A stretch of DNA of 64,000 nucleotides from Hanleya hanleyi (lineage: Eukaryota; Mollusca; Polyplacophora; Lepidopleurida; Hanleyidae): contig JAVTVY010020548.1 of assembly GCA_036873755.1 (NCBI GenBank), positions 18,343 to 82,342 on the forward strand. The letters run 5' to 3'. A model generated the notes under the pieces. It ran no database searches, had not been told where the DNA came from, and worked only from the letters and a program-made list of their open reading frames with translations. Made by a program: the position numbers and the translations under genes. Positions 1 through 13,500 of the stretch are shown in pieces. Position 1 is the stretch's first letter, and every line of letters begins with the position of its first letter.

Positions 1-844
1 AGAACGTGATAGTGAACAACCTGGGAAGAACCTCACATTCCAGAGGTCACGTTTTTGAGCATCTAGTTAGAATTACATTTGAGTGAATACCATTCTATTA
101 GGCATACAATAAATAACGAATGCCGTGTCTATGGAAATCTCGTCCTCTCTTCAACGACTCACAGACGCCTGGCCAGACATTCACACTCGCACTTGCACTT
201 GTCTTTTTTATTGTGAGATCTGTGTACACATATTATTATTATTATTAATGAGAAATAACAAAATTGGTCAACTGTATAATAATATGTATTTGGTATATTA
301 CGTTATGGTGTTTACCAAAATAGTTTACCAGTTTTTACTCTTTATCATTAATGTTATCACCGGATGACTCAAAGTATTCACTCCTACATACATATTATTA
401 TTTGTCCAGGATTACAAAAATATGATTATGTGAGACTGACAGGCACCAAGTCCTCTCAATTTAAATGCATCTCTTCACATAAATTGAGGTTCTATTTTCC
501 AACATCCATTTCTCGAGAAGCCCCAAATTTGCACTTAATTCGTTTGAACTAAGATGTAAATGCAATGATCGCACTTCACACATCAATATGATCTCGGCAA
601 CCAGAACAACATTAAGTTAACTGACGTGTTTTCGTTACACAGCTAAACACATCTACGCCAAATGTTTGATCCTCATGACAGATAGTTCTCAAGAAATAAA
701 CGGGTTTCTTCATAAAACTGAAGAAATCAAATAATGGAAGTAAGGCGATAAGAAACTAGATTAGAGGCTATTAACTAACTAATACTAATGCCTCTACATT
801 GATGGTGAGACACAAGTGTGAATGACCGACTTAAAGTTGTTTCC

Positions 845-1012
845 ACTTAACCAGGAGATAATTAACCACTTAACCAGGCGATAATTAACCACCTAACCAA
901 GCGATAATTTGGCCACTTAACCAGGTGATAATTTGGCCACTTAACCAGGCGATAATTTGACCACTTAACCAGGCGATAATTAACCACTTAACCAGGCGAT
1001 AATTTGGCCACT
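845..1012. repeat. Minisatellite, about 22-bp unit
   Basis: About eight units around ccacttaaccaggcgataat, varying between an AATTAA and an AATTTGG ending. Intronic in gene A. The copy at 49013-49121 has fewer units. Confidence 0.85.
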
Positions 1013-1212
1013 CGAAATAAGATTTTTTAGAGCTAATATTTCACCCATCAACTCTATCATCTGGAGGAATAATCAGTATATTTCTTTTTTTCATAAATTT
1101 TGAATTGCAGGTGCGATGCAAGTTCTTAAATGGACCCACACTATGGATATATTCTATCCCACGTGTTCCAATTAAATATGTAGATCCATGTAATGTATTG
1201 TAATATACTTAC

Positions 1213-1589
1213 ACCGCCCGTGGCACTCATCGATTGGGTGCCGTCGGGAACGGTTCTGACCATTCCGGTGGCTCCGTTCGGGTTGGCTCCAATTGAAATT
1301 GTGGGGTTTGTGTCGACGCATTCAGCGTTACTGACCAGAGCGGCGCCTGAAGGAGAACCTTGATTGATGTAGACCACTCTCATCGTGAATTGTCGAGATA
1401 AGTCACTGTTAGCGTTGGTGATTCTCACCAGGGTATCACCGCCGAATTCACCGACGAAGCCAGTCGCAGCTGAAGGGTCTGGTGATGTTCCCAAGTTTTC
1501 ACTGGTAATGCTGTAACCATTTCTCGATTGATCTACCGCGCCACCATCAGCCGTGAATCGCAAATCAATTTCCGGGTTTGGTAAACATT
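1213..1589 (-). CDS. Gene A coding exon 6: first LamG exon
   Basis: Same sequence as 49323-49699: begins ECLPNPEIDLRFTADGG, ends SMSATGG before donor GTAAGT. Phase 1 in (joins exon 5 correctly) and phase 0 out. The rest of the domain must be encoded left of the window. Confidence 0.84.
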
Positions 1590-4500
1590 CTGTACGTATG
1601 AAGATATTATGTTACTTTCAATATCACGAAATACAACATTTCATAGATTTAAAAGCTCAGATTTCAGTTTCAGAATTTATTTTCTGAATATAAAAATATG
1701 GCTCTAGAGTTTATTTTCCTGGGACATTAGTTCATCACCTACATGTTTTCTTGTACCTGTATTGGAGATTGTCAAACAGATTTAGAGAAAACGTTTGCTA
1801 AAGATCCCGAAAAGATCGACATTTTCGAAAGCTAGTGGTCGGCCTTTTTGAGATTGTGAATGTACATCGAATGAAGCTTTCCATCTTTCCTTCTACTTTT
1901 CCGACGAATCGACTCCCGGTATTCTCCAAGCAGGTCGAACTGAGGGATATTGGATTCTGAGTATATTTTCACTAAATTATGAAAATTGATCAAATAAAGA
2001 AGCTCAAATCGATTTTTTTCTCTTTGATCGTTTACTCAAATAAAGTTATTCCCATTGATGTCAAGCCGAGTTACTACAGTTTTTAATAATGGCATGGAAA
2101 AAGAGATAAGTTGGGACAAGAATCATTCATAAACGAAAGGCTACATTTCCAAACGCCATCCGTTTATTACTTCCTAAGTGGACAAACCTTCGGATTATAT
2201 AGCCTATACTTTGAATGTCTAAACATTCTCTTGAGGAAATTAATTCATTCTTCGCGCCAAAAAACGGCGTTTTCAACATGTTGCCAAGACTCTGGCGAAT
2301 CTTTCTTACGTCAAAATTTTATGAACCGGGCTATACAATATGATCCGCGACGATTGGTCAAAATTATCCACAAGAGTCATTTGCCGCCCGCTGGATTATC
2401 TGCCCCTGTGTTACTATTACGGGTTCCGCATTCTCCGCGACTCGGTCGTTTTACAACTCCAGTCGCCCATGACGGGAGAACCGTCATTGGGGGAAAAATA
2501 GAGAGAATATCAACTGATCAAGTGACGCTAACCAGCGGGAAAGGGATTCTTTCACGAACCAGGTAGTAGGTAGTAATTGCAGGGCAAGCTCATCCCGGGA
2601 AGACAGTTTTACTGAAGAAGTTTGTAAATCAGTTAAAATCTCCGATTGTTATGCTCGCTATTTTAGCCGAATGACCAGTCTAGAATTCAACGATCGGCTA
2701 TCCCATCCTGGGCGACTGTGTAAAAAGATCGAGTCTCGGAGAATGCTGACCGCGTAAAACAGGGGCAAATAATCTAGTGGACGGGAGCTGACTTTTGGTG
2801 ATAATTTCGACCATTCGTCTTGGATTATATTGTATAGCCCCGGCACATAAAAGTTTGACGGAAGTAAGACTGGCTAAGGACTTGGCTACAATTTGAAAAA
2901 ACCGTCTTCTGGCGCGAAAAATGAATTTCTTTCCTCAAGGGAAGGTTTGAGTATTCAAAGCGTATATATTCCGAAGGTTTGTCAACTTGGAATGTAATAA
3001 ACGGATGGCGTTTGGAAAGGTAGGTGGAAAATCGATTGAAACGACCGTGTTGAGCGATTCTTTTCCCAACTTGCCTCTTTTTCTATGTCATAGAGGTCAT
3101 CACAGGGTGTGATTTTATTTGAGTCAAAGGTGAAAGACGAAGCATTTAGGAAAAATATAAAAAACAAACATAGATTTGAATTTGTTTTAAAATTAATTTT
3201 TCATAATTTATTGAAAATATATGTAGATATCTACCATCCAATATCCCAGAGGCCAGATAACTATGATTCCTGTATACTGAGCAAGGCAGGCATCTATAAC
3301 TCAGCACTTGTCTGCAAGATCTATTATCACCTGCTCCTTGTTAGTCTTCATGGTCATTGTCATGAGTTCGTAATACTCACCAACAGGGACGAAATCGAGA
3401 CCGTCGTGGACACAAGTACATAGCGGCTGGTCAAAGACGGTTCCTGGTCCACAGGACATCTGCATTCTCTCTCCGAATTCATCAATGGCGAAATATATAC
3501 GCTGATCATTGTCGACATCATTAGCGACCAGGTTACAGGCTGTAAATCGAGAGTAAATGGTTTTATAGTGCCGTACAGTTCACGTTAGTGCCGTACAGAA
3601 CAGTTGTTCGTTTGCGCAACTAGGATTTATTCTCTAGATGATATACATAGTGCAAATAAGTGGTCGCGTCGTGTAATATAAGTTGTCGTACCTGTGGAAG
3701 TATTTTCTAATCGGATTCATTTTTTGTTAGAGAGATGATGAAACCCAGTGTAGGCTCCACTAGGGGATATTTGTCTGAATCACCATTTGTCTCACCGTCC
3801 GTACGCATAGTACGGTAATCGACAACCATTCCCGAAGGCAGCGGCATCCACAGATATATTTTTTTTACGTCGTGATGACATCGTGCGATGATCATCGTTG
3901 TCTGGGATTAAAGGAAGTCATACTCCTGTCAAGTACTGATCATTTGTAATTGCGAAAGATACTGGAGTGAGTGAGTGAATAGGGTTTAACGTCGCTTTCA
4001 ACATTTTTTCAGCTATATCACGACGGGGAAGGGAAGGGAGGGGAGGGGCAGGGGCAGGGGTACCTACTTGTAACAGAGCAGATCTAATGCTGCCATTTTA
4101 TAGTGCTGTCCCACTGAAATATCATGCCGTAGGCAGACATGACACCCCACTCAGTCACATTATACTGACACCGAGCGAACCAGTCCTTGTTCTATCCTCT
4201 TAATGCTGAACGTAAGCGAGGGAGCAACAAGTTCCATTTTTCAAGTCTTAGGTATGACCCGGCCTGGCGAAAGATACTGACACCTGTCTTCCAACACATA
4301 AGTTTATAGAAACGCTTAATATGAATGAACAGCGATATATACATGTCACTATATGACCTCATTATATTCACCCCAACACAACATCATTGTGTTTAAACAT
4401 ATCGAATGGAGAAAAATAAACAAAGCTATTAAAAAAGAAGATTATGGTCTACATCATTAAAACGTAATCGTTTTTCGTCTTAGAGTGGGTTGCTGGTCGT

Positions 4501-7500
4501 CAGTGGCATTGACCATTATAGCCAAGTTCACATGGCTTCGTTCGTTTCTACTGCGCCATGAATCCTCTCACTGAACTTTCATGTACACTCCGGGAAAACA
4601 CGGCCCCATGGGTCGTACGGCTCCATCCGGCAAATTATGAAACAATCCCTCTGTCCACTGCTTTGATCGAGTTCGGCAAATAGTTTCATTGCCATGAAGA
4701 GCTGATCCGTCTGCAATCAGTCTTCAAACATCAACAGCCGGTCGAATTTCTCCTGGGTACCGCCATTATCTTCGTACTGGTCACGTGATCCGCATAATAC
4801 GTAGCTTATCACGTGGCACGTACGAATATAATGGAGGAAAATTCAACCGGCCGTTGAAGTTTGAGGCTGACTGCAGACGGATCAGCTCTTCACGGCAATG
4901 AAACTATTTGCCGAACTCGATAAAAGCAGTGGACAGAGAATGGGAAGAGGTTGTTTTATTGCCGGATGGAGCCGTGTTGTCCCGGAGTGTACATGTAAGT
5001 TCAGTAAGAGGATTCATCGCGTTGTAGGAACGAACGAAGCCATGTGGACTACTTGACCATTCACCTTTTGATCTCACCCCTGGTACCGGACACATCGCTT
5101 CCTACTAATGGAAACACTCACAAAACTGTGATTTTCCATGTATCCTCAGTGGCCTTGACCTTTGGCCTTTGGTCCTCGATAGGTTTCTTTTTTTTTGGAA
5201 CTAAATAAGAAAAGTTCGCCAACTATAAATGACATAGTCCAACATTTTGGGACACGATTTGGCAAAAAATATAACCGTATATGAACATGTTGCGGAGGGG
5301 GTTGTTTGAAGATTCCATAGCGGGACAAATTGGCTGAGATGCCCTGCCGTGTATTTTGGACACAAGGAACTTGGTGCACATCCGACAAACTCTTGTCCAC
5401 ATTTCACCCATACCAATATCGATATTTGAATCTTTCAGCTATTAAGACAAATACAAAAAATGGGAATTTCGAGATTCAAATGTCGCGGTGTGTGAATCTG
5501 TCCTATTAGTCATGTCATGCGCATGGCAAACCTGCGATCAAGGTCAAATCAAGAATGACATCAGTGTAAGTTATTCATACTTGATAGCATTGCAAGAAGT
5601 CAGCGATCTTGGCCACGAAAACATATTTGTCATTCTCCAAGCAGGCCTATTCTAACATATGACTACGCGGAGATAGCCTTAAAACTGACGAGATTACCAG
5701 CAGAGTTCCGCAGATTAAACCGTAATAAGGCAGCACTAATTGGACCTAATATCAAACAGACCATGTTGCAAAGAACTGTAAACGAAGCCAAGATTAATTA
5801 TCGAATAATATTCATCTCCTTATTACAACAGCAATCGACATTTGGTTGTTTGAAAGAAAAAAATAAAAATAAAAATATAATAAAATGAATATAGTATTCG
5901 AATCGAAACAGAAGATGTTTGGGTTCAGGGCTATACACAAATAGTTCTGAAGGATCACATGATCAAATTATGATAGCAGCACGTGATCAATGATTTATGA
6001 GTAAATAATCTAGAATTAGAGATTATGGACTAAGAATCAGGGGAGATAATCCTACAGGAGATTGAGATCAGGTTAGAAATGAATGCTTGGGCTGACATGA
6101 CCACACCTCATCTCCCACATATACACTGTGAAATATTTAATCCAAATATCAGACTATTTTCAACTGACAAAAATAGGATTTGGTATCAGATATATTTAGA
6201 AAAGACATTTTAGCGAACCTTATGCGGGCTTGGATTTATATTTTCAGGTGAATAGTTATAGTAAATATCTTCTCGTGAATGTGCTCACAATCAGTTCAAA
6301 TGTATATGTGCCTGTTCTTGGTAGATAACACTGACAAATGTATTTTTTATATAATAATGAGATTACGTATTACAATTCCCACGAACGCAATATTAACATT
6401 ATTTCTAAATAGTTCGATTCCATTTTTCTGAAACTCAGGTTTGAACAGACCATTTTTATTTATTTTTATCAAGAGCTTACGTCCGGGTGTTGTGTCGATA
6501 GGTTCCGGGCACAGATCGACACAGGTGGAGTCGGCCGAACACCCGTTGGGTCCAGCCCGCTCTCCTGGAGGACAACATGACACGTCTATCGTCCTTCCGG
6601 CGGAACATGTCATCAACGTTCTGCAGTTCTCAAAAGCTTGCATTCTGAATCCTTCAGCCTGGTTAATACAGGGATCTGCGGTGTAAGACGAAACAAATTT
6701 CTTGTTAATAAAAATGTTTTTCCTTGCAGTGAATGAGACTCACTCTTTGATATTATATTTGGATAATACTGAAAGGAAACAATATAAAAATCAATAAATT
6801 AGAAAATGAAAAAAAACAACAAAAAAAAACAACTAAATAATTGGATAGTAATATGGAATAGTAATATAAAATTGGTCATTATTACTTATATACATATCCG
6901 CGTAGACTATCGGTATATTTATAATGGGTCGAATACTTAAAACTCTTTGTATTTCGTGGTTTATAATTGTCATAGTTCCGAAGGTTTCTTACTATTTGTT
7001 TAATGTACCCTACTCTAAATAATATATATAACATTACCAAATCGACAGACAGCCATCGCGGCAGCTTGTTGGGAAATGATGTTCTGGTCCCAGAATGTTC
7101 CAATAGACGTCTTCCTCAACAGCTGTAGCCATGTTCCATCGTCCTGCATGATACATTGCCAGTAATGCCAGCAATCGGTGGCCTCGGCGTACCCAATACC
7201 ATTGACGATGATACAGTTGTCACATGGACCACCTTGTGGTGGTGCTGGTACAGGAGCTCGTGTAGTGGTCACAATAGCAACTTCTGTGGACGAAATCATT
7301 TAAGATCGTCAATAGAAAAACAATCAACAGAAAGTGAAAATACTCCCAAACGAACTATTGAAACGATGGAAAAGAAATTCTAACATGAGGACAGATTTAG
7401 ATGTCATGTCACAAAGAAAATCCAGCTAGTTGACGGTTTCTGGTGCAAAAGTTTCAAGTTCAAAAATTATAATGGTGACAACAAAGTGTTCTCAACATCT

Positions 7501-10500
7501 CAGGCTATATTCAAATGTTTTTTGAGAAACATTTTAAAAGTTGGAAACTATTAAACCAAACGAATTATTATGGATAACAACTTCTTCGTTTATTAACTGG
7601 TTTATATTGAAATTATGATTTGCGTGCGCTAAAGGAGCAGCAAATATAAGCTAATTTCAAAGGCCAGATTTTTTTCAAACCTGCCATATTCTGTGTCATA
7701 ACCCTCCTCTTGAGTTAAGCAAAGCGCTGATAAACAGATATGCATTTACGGTACAAGGACTAGCATGATTAGAGGCCTCAATGACGCTGTAATTCAGGCA
7801 TGCACACAGGATATATCACCCAACGTGAGTCCTAAGTGAGAAATGTAAGCCCACTAGGATATTTCCCTAGACACAATACGTGAGTGTGTCAAGTTCCAGT
7901 GAAATATCCCAGCCGTAGTATCTAGGGTCTAGTTTCAACACGGGTCTCAATTCGGCTAACAAAATCGAGTAGTGAGTAGGCATGCCAAATTTGGTGGAAA
8001 TAGTCTTTCACAGATCAGGCCAAAGCACCAACAAATCCATCGACAGACAGACAGACAGACAGATACATATATAATCTCTTAGACGTGGGCTACAAGTGAT
8101 AAATTGCCCCATTAGGACATTCCCCAGACACTGCAGCAAGTCAATAGCGAAATGGTGGTATAGAATGTCTGTTTAAAATGTTCATGTGACATTATACAGG
8201 GTCCATTTGCCGACATGTCCCCCCATTGGCAAAATCGAAGAAGCAAGCTCATTAGGACATTTCCGCGATAGAGTTAGCAAACATGCCGAGCTAATAATGC
8301 CTCCTAGTCCGGAGTGAGCTACTTGTGCGCAATCAATTAAATGCAACAATTAAAGACGGTGGAGAAAGTTGCCGGCTTACTGACAAGAAGTCATGACTCT
8401 GATTGCATATCTAAAAACATCAGAAGAACCAAAAATGATCCTGTGATGATTTGTTTCTCAGCTACGTTTTTTGTTGAAGTTGTTCATGTGGACATCTTGA
8501 CATCTTATATTATCTATATATAAGCTATAGAAAAATCGACATACCCAAGACAGATGCAACCTACAGACATAAACAGATACTAGGAGCCCATTCACAACAA
8601 CTTGGCTGAACGTCGTTTGCGATTGGACAAACTGAAGAACCAACTAGAGGTTCCGCTTTTACCCTTGAGTTGCCGCTCCGGCATGAAGCCTATGCTGGTT
8701 GTTTTTTTTAAGCAAAAACATACGTCTCCCTCAACCTCCCACCTTGCCTTAAGTGGGCACATAATTTAAGAGAAAGTGCTATAAAATGAATGTAGCAATA
8801 AGTATCCTAAACAAAGCTGCGCATCTAAAAATATTAATTACAAAGAGGCGATTTTCATGGTTGCAGTAACCCAGTGAGGAGTCGGGATTTATATATAGCA
8901 ATGAGTGGATTGCCGACATCTACAGCGCCAAACCAATGTGAAATACATGTAATTGTGAAGCATCAACTATTTCGAAACTGATCACATTATAGGAAAGATG
9001 CAAAACATACAAGAGCCACACCTATAGTATACATGATGTACCGCATAGAAGTTTCATGCATCTGCCTTCAGTAGTTTCCAAGTTATGGAGTGAACAAAAA
9101 TAGGACAGACAGATAAGCACATTTTGCATAGACCCACGCACGCACTAGCTCACATCAAAACCTAATTAGATCATAAGGCCATTTCAATGAAGCTTCCATC
9201 CAAGTTTGGTGAAATTTCATCCAGTAGATCTCCACATATCTTGTAGACAAGAGTAGTCCTGTACATACATGTAACAAAGGTGGACATCAGAAACAGATGG
9301 ATGCACGCAAACAAACCAAAATCTAATCAGATGAGGAGGCCATCACGATAAAGCTGCCATCCAAGTTCGGGGAAATTCGATCCAGTAGTTCTTCAGATAT
9401 TTTATAGACAAGGCTTGTCTATACACGTACAAGTAGACAGACGGATAAACACCAAACACACGCGCACACCAAAACATAATAAGATGCGGAGGCCATTCCA
9501 ATAAAGATTCCATCCAAGTCTGGTGAAGTTCACCAGAGACCATCACGATGAAGCTTCCATCCAAGTTCGGGGAAATTCCGTCCAGTAGTTCTCCAGATAT
9601 CTTACAGGCAAGGCCTGTCTATGCATGTATAAGTAGATGGACAGGCAAACAGACAACATACCCAGACGAACGCATGCATGCATACCGAAACCTAATCAGA
9701 TGAGCCATTGGCGAAATTCCGTGGGGTAGTTCTCCAGATATCTTACAGACAAGGCTTGTATATACATGTACAAGTACATGGGCAGACGGACGGACACCGA
9801 ACATGGACGAAACACACCAAAACCTAATCAGATGAGAGGGCTATCCCAATAAAGCTTCCATCCAAGTTTGGTGAACTTCCGTCAAGTAGTTCTCCAGATA
9901 TCTTGCAGACAAGGCCTATATATACATGTATAAGTAGATGAACGCACGGACGGACACCGGACACGGATGAATGCATGCACACAAACCAAAACCTGATCAA
10001 ATGAGGGGACTATCCCAATTAAACTTCCATCCAAGTTTGGTGAAATTCCAACCAGTAGTTCTGAAGATGTTTTGCAGACAAGGCCTGTATATACATGTAC
10101 AAGTAGATGGACGGACGGACGGACACCGGACACGGATGAACGCATGCACACACACCAAAACCTGATCAAATGAGGGGCTATCCCAATGAAGCTTCCACCC
10201 AAGTTTGGCGAAATTCTGTCCAGTAGTTATCAAGATATCTTGCAGACAAGGCCTGTATATACATGTACAAGTAGACGGACGGACGGACGGACGGACACGA
10301 TGAATGCACGCACACACACCAAAACCTAATCAAGTGAGGGGGCTATCCCACTGAAGGTTCCATCCATGTTTGGTGAGATTCCATCTAGTAGTTCTCAAGA
10401 TATCTTGCTGACAAGGCCTGTATATACATGTACAAGTAGATGGACGGACGGACGGACACCGGTCATGGATGAATGCACGCACACACACCAACACCTAATC

Positions 10501-13500
10501 AAATGAGGGGGCTATCCCAATGAAGCTTCCATCAAAGTTTGGTGAAATTCCATTCACTAGTTCTCGAGATATCTTGCAGACAAGGCAAGGGGACGGACAG
10601 GCATCCATCCATCCATCCAGACAGACAGACATCACAACCACTAGATGTCTCCCCCCAACATAGTTGACCTTATTGTTGGGGGAGATATAATGACCAATAA
10701 CCACCGGTATCCGAAAAGGGAAATCATTATCACTCTAATATTTCGAAATCCTATGTATACGAACGGGATGATTATATATCGTCAAATCCAGAAGCGTCCC
10801 TATTGCTTGAACTATCATCACAGCTATCACGGTGTAGATTTGTATATTTATCTTCTTTATATGAAGAGAAAGAAGAAGCTCGCGGATTGGTCGTGTAATG
10901 CAATGACGGAAAAGGAGAGGAAGAGAAAACGAATGGAAATGACTCAACAATTTAATTTTTTCAGCAAAAATCAAAAACAAAAAAACAATCTGCGAATAAT
11001 GCCGTGTTTCTTCCAGGTTTTTTTGACTTATATGTCTGGCCGTCCGTTCTTGGACAGGCCCTATTATTGGACACCTAGATCCACTGGGGCTATTTTCTCT
11101 GCATGTTACATAACGATTGTAAAATTTACAGTTGAGTTACAAATGCATGTTGTAACATACAGCTTCAACATTTCTTCGAAGAATGAATAACTTCCGCCTG
11201 AAAACGGAGAAATTGAAGATGATGAAACGCATTTGATAACATGTGAATGTGTATGCGGACTGCTGTCTGACTGCTGAAGGCTTACACATGTGACATCATC
11301 AGCAGAGCTCAGCAAGAGAAATTCATGCTCTGTGTTGAGTTTTTGCTCGTTAAATTTCACTATTTCTAAACGGGTAATAGAGTTAAGGCTTACATACTTG
11401 AAAATTTTAGATTCCATAGATTGATAATCCATCGATCAAGGTAGGGGAGTTTGAGGATCCCTCTAAGGTTGGATCCTTGAAAATGAGCGAACTTCGTTAG
11501 TTCGGTGTAACGGTCGAGATACTTCCAGGCATAAGAGGCCTAACATTCTCATCATGGAACGATGGAGTGTTATAGAAACAACAGTACATCACGGGATATC
11601 TTCCAGGTTTCTAACACTCGATTGGTCAATTCAAATTTTTAAAAGAAATCCTATATTTTCATTTGGCTTGTGTAGAAAACTGGAAGAATCTTCAACCAAT
11701 CATTTCTGTAAATGTGCATTACGTCGGTACATCAACCAGCCTGGCGACAGGGAAAGGAGATGAAATGAACCTGCCAGGCAACTGGGAAAGGGGATGAAAT
11801 GAATCAGCCCGGCAACTGGGGAAGGGGATGAAATGAACCAGCCAGTCAACCAGACCGGCAACTGGGAAAGGGGATTAAATGAACTAGCCAGACAACTGAG
11901 AAAGGGAATGAAACCAACCAGCCCGGCAACTGGGAGAGGGGATGAAATCAACCAGCCCAGCAACTGGGAAAGTGGATGAAATCAATCAACCCGGCAACTG
12001 GGAAAGGGGATGAAATGAACCAGCCAGGCAACTAGAAAAGGGGATGAAATCAACCAGACCGGCAACTGGGAAAGGGGATTAAATGAACTAGCCAGGCAAC
12101 TGGGGAAGGGGATGAAGCCAACCAGCCCGGCAACTGGGGAAGCGGAGGAAATCAATCAGCCCGGCAACTGGAAAAAGGTATGAAATTCCGCTTACTGAAA
12201 TGTTTATCAGAATGATATTTGCAACAGAATGTGGGAATATCCTCCTCAACGCTGCTTATCAGACCTTTCAGCACAGAGGTAAAGGAATTTTGGATCCATC
12301 GTACTATAATTCACCCAACTGTCCCTGTTTGTTTGCTAGATTTTGTGTATGTTTGTGTCCACCGTGCCACACAGTTGCTGGTCGAAAGACCATCAAACTT
12401 CGTCCTAACATTATTGGGGGCAATGCGGGTAGCATAAAACAAAAAAATAATCCCAAAAGGGGGCAATGCGGGTAGCATAAAACAAAAAAATAATCCCAAA
12501 AGGGGAGGGGCAGGAATTTCAACAAGATAGCTATGAGGTCCCCGAAAATGACATAAATCAACAAAAACAATAAAATGGGAAGTTAATGCCCAACGGATAC
12601 TAGAGGGACATGGGCAGCAGGTCTAATTATTATAAATGACGTTTAACGCACACTGGGTACCGAGAACAGTTAATGTTCATGTGGTCACATATGGAATATG
12701 AAAAAATATATATTCAATATCAAAATGTTGAGACCTAAAATGCAAATGTTGCAAAATTGTAACTATCAGCAGTTCATATTTTTTCGAAAAGCTAACAAAC
12801 ATTTCGAAATTAAGCACATCAACTGTAATTCCAGGAATCTTTTCTATGTTCTTACATGTATGAGGCGCCGTTTGCCACTTTCTGATTTAATCTATTTATT
12901 TCTAAATATTTGGTATTTATCAGCCAGATATATAAATCCGTTAAACATGGAGGTGAAATAAACACTGGGCTTAGTAAAATTTAAATCCCATATCAACGAA
13001 AATAATGCATGAAAGAATTATAAATCTTCCTTTCAGTGGACCATAAATATTAACCTATTAAACCTATTTTAAACTATTAGAGATATATATATCTATGGTT
13101 ACGTTGTTTTTGGATATAAATTTCTTCAATATATTCATATATCCTCGATCAACGATATCGTATTTATATATCCGACGTAACGGATTTCGCTGATATATAA
13201 ATATTTCTAAATCTGTTGTTGGAGAAAAAAATACTGTCATCGCCAAAGTTCTGATATATAAATCCTGAACTGAGAAAGTATTGGATATATATATATTCGA
13301 AGTAAGATATGCTAATGAGTAACTGGTGACGTCGTCAGCTTTGCTGTGGTTTCAGAAATGAACAGGGCTCATAAACGTTGAAATGTCAAGGTGTCGAAAT
13401 TTATGGTCTACGGACGGGAAGATTATGTTTTATAAAACTTAACTTAAACTACTTTTATATCCAATTATTTTTAGGATGACACTTTCTCAGTAAAGCCCAA

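Larger units (their letters stand above)
1..1941. repeat. Near-identical duplicated block, copy 1 (contains the gene A LamG exon)
   Basis: Matches 48169-50051 with about a dozen substitutions and one 58-base indel. The indel is a copy-number change in the 845-1010 minisatellite. No substitution was found between about 637 and 1629, the stretch with the exon. The match ends sharply at 1941/50051; its left end lies outside the window. Confidence 0.93.

Noticed and set aside
2111..2566. 151-codon plus frame
   Set aside because: Lies along one arm of a fold-back element; no domain; the mirrored arm gives unrelated frames.
10645..11190. 181-codon plus frame
   Set aside because: Lys/Arg/Ile-rich by composition, overlapped by an equally open minus frame, and inside a gene A intron with no recognisable motif.
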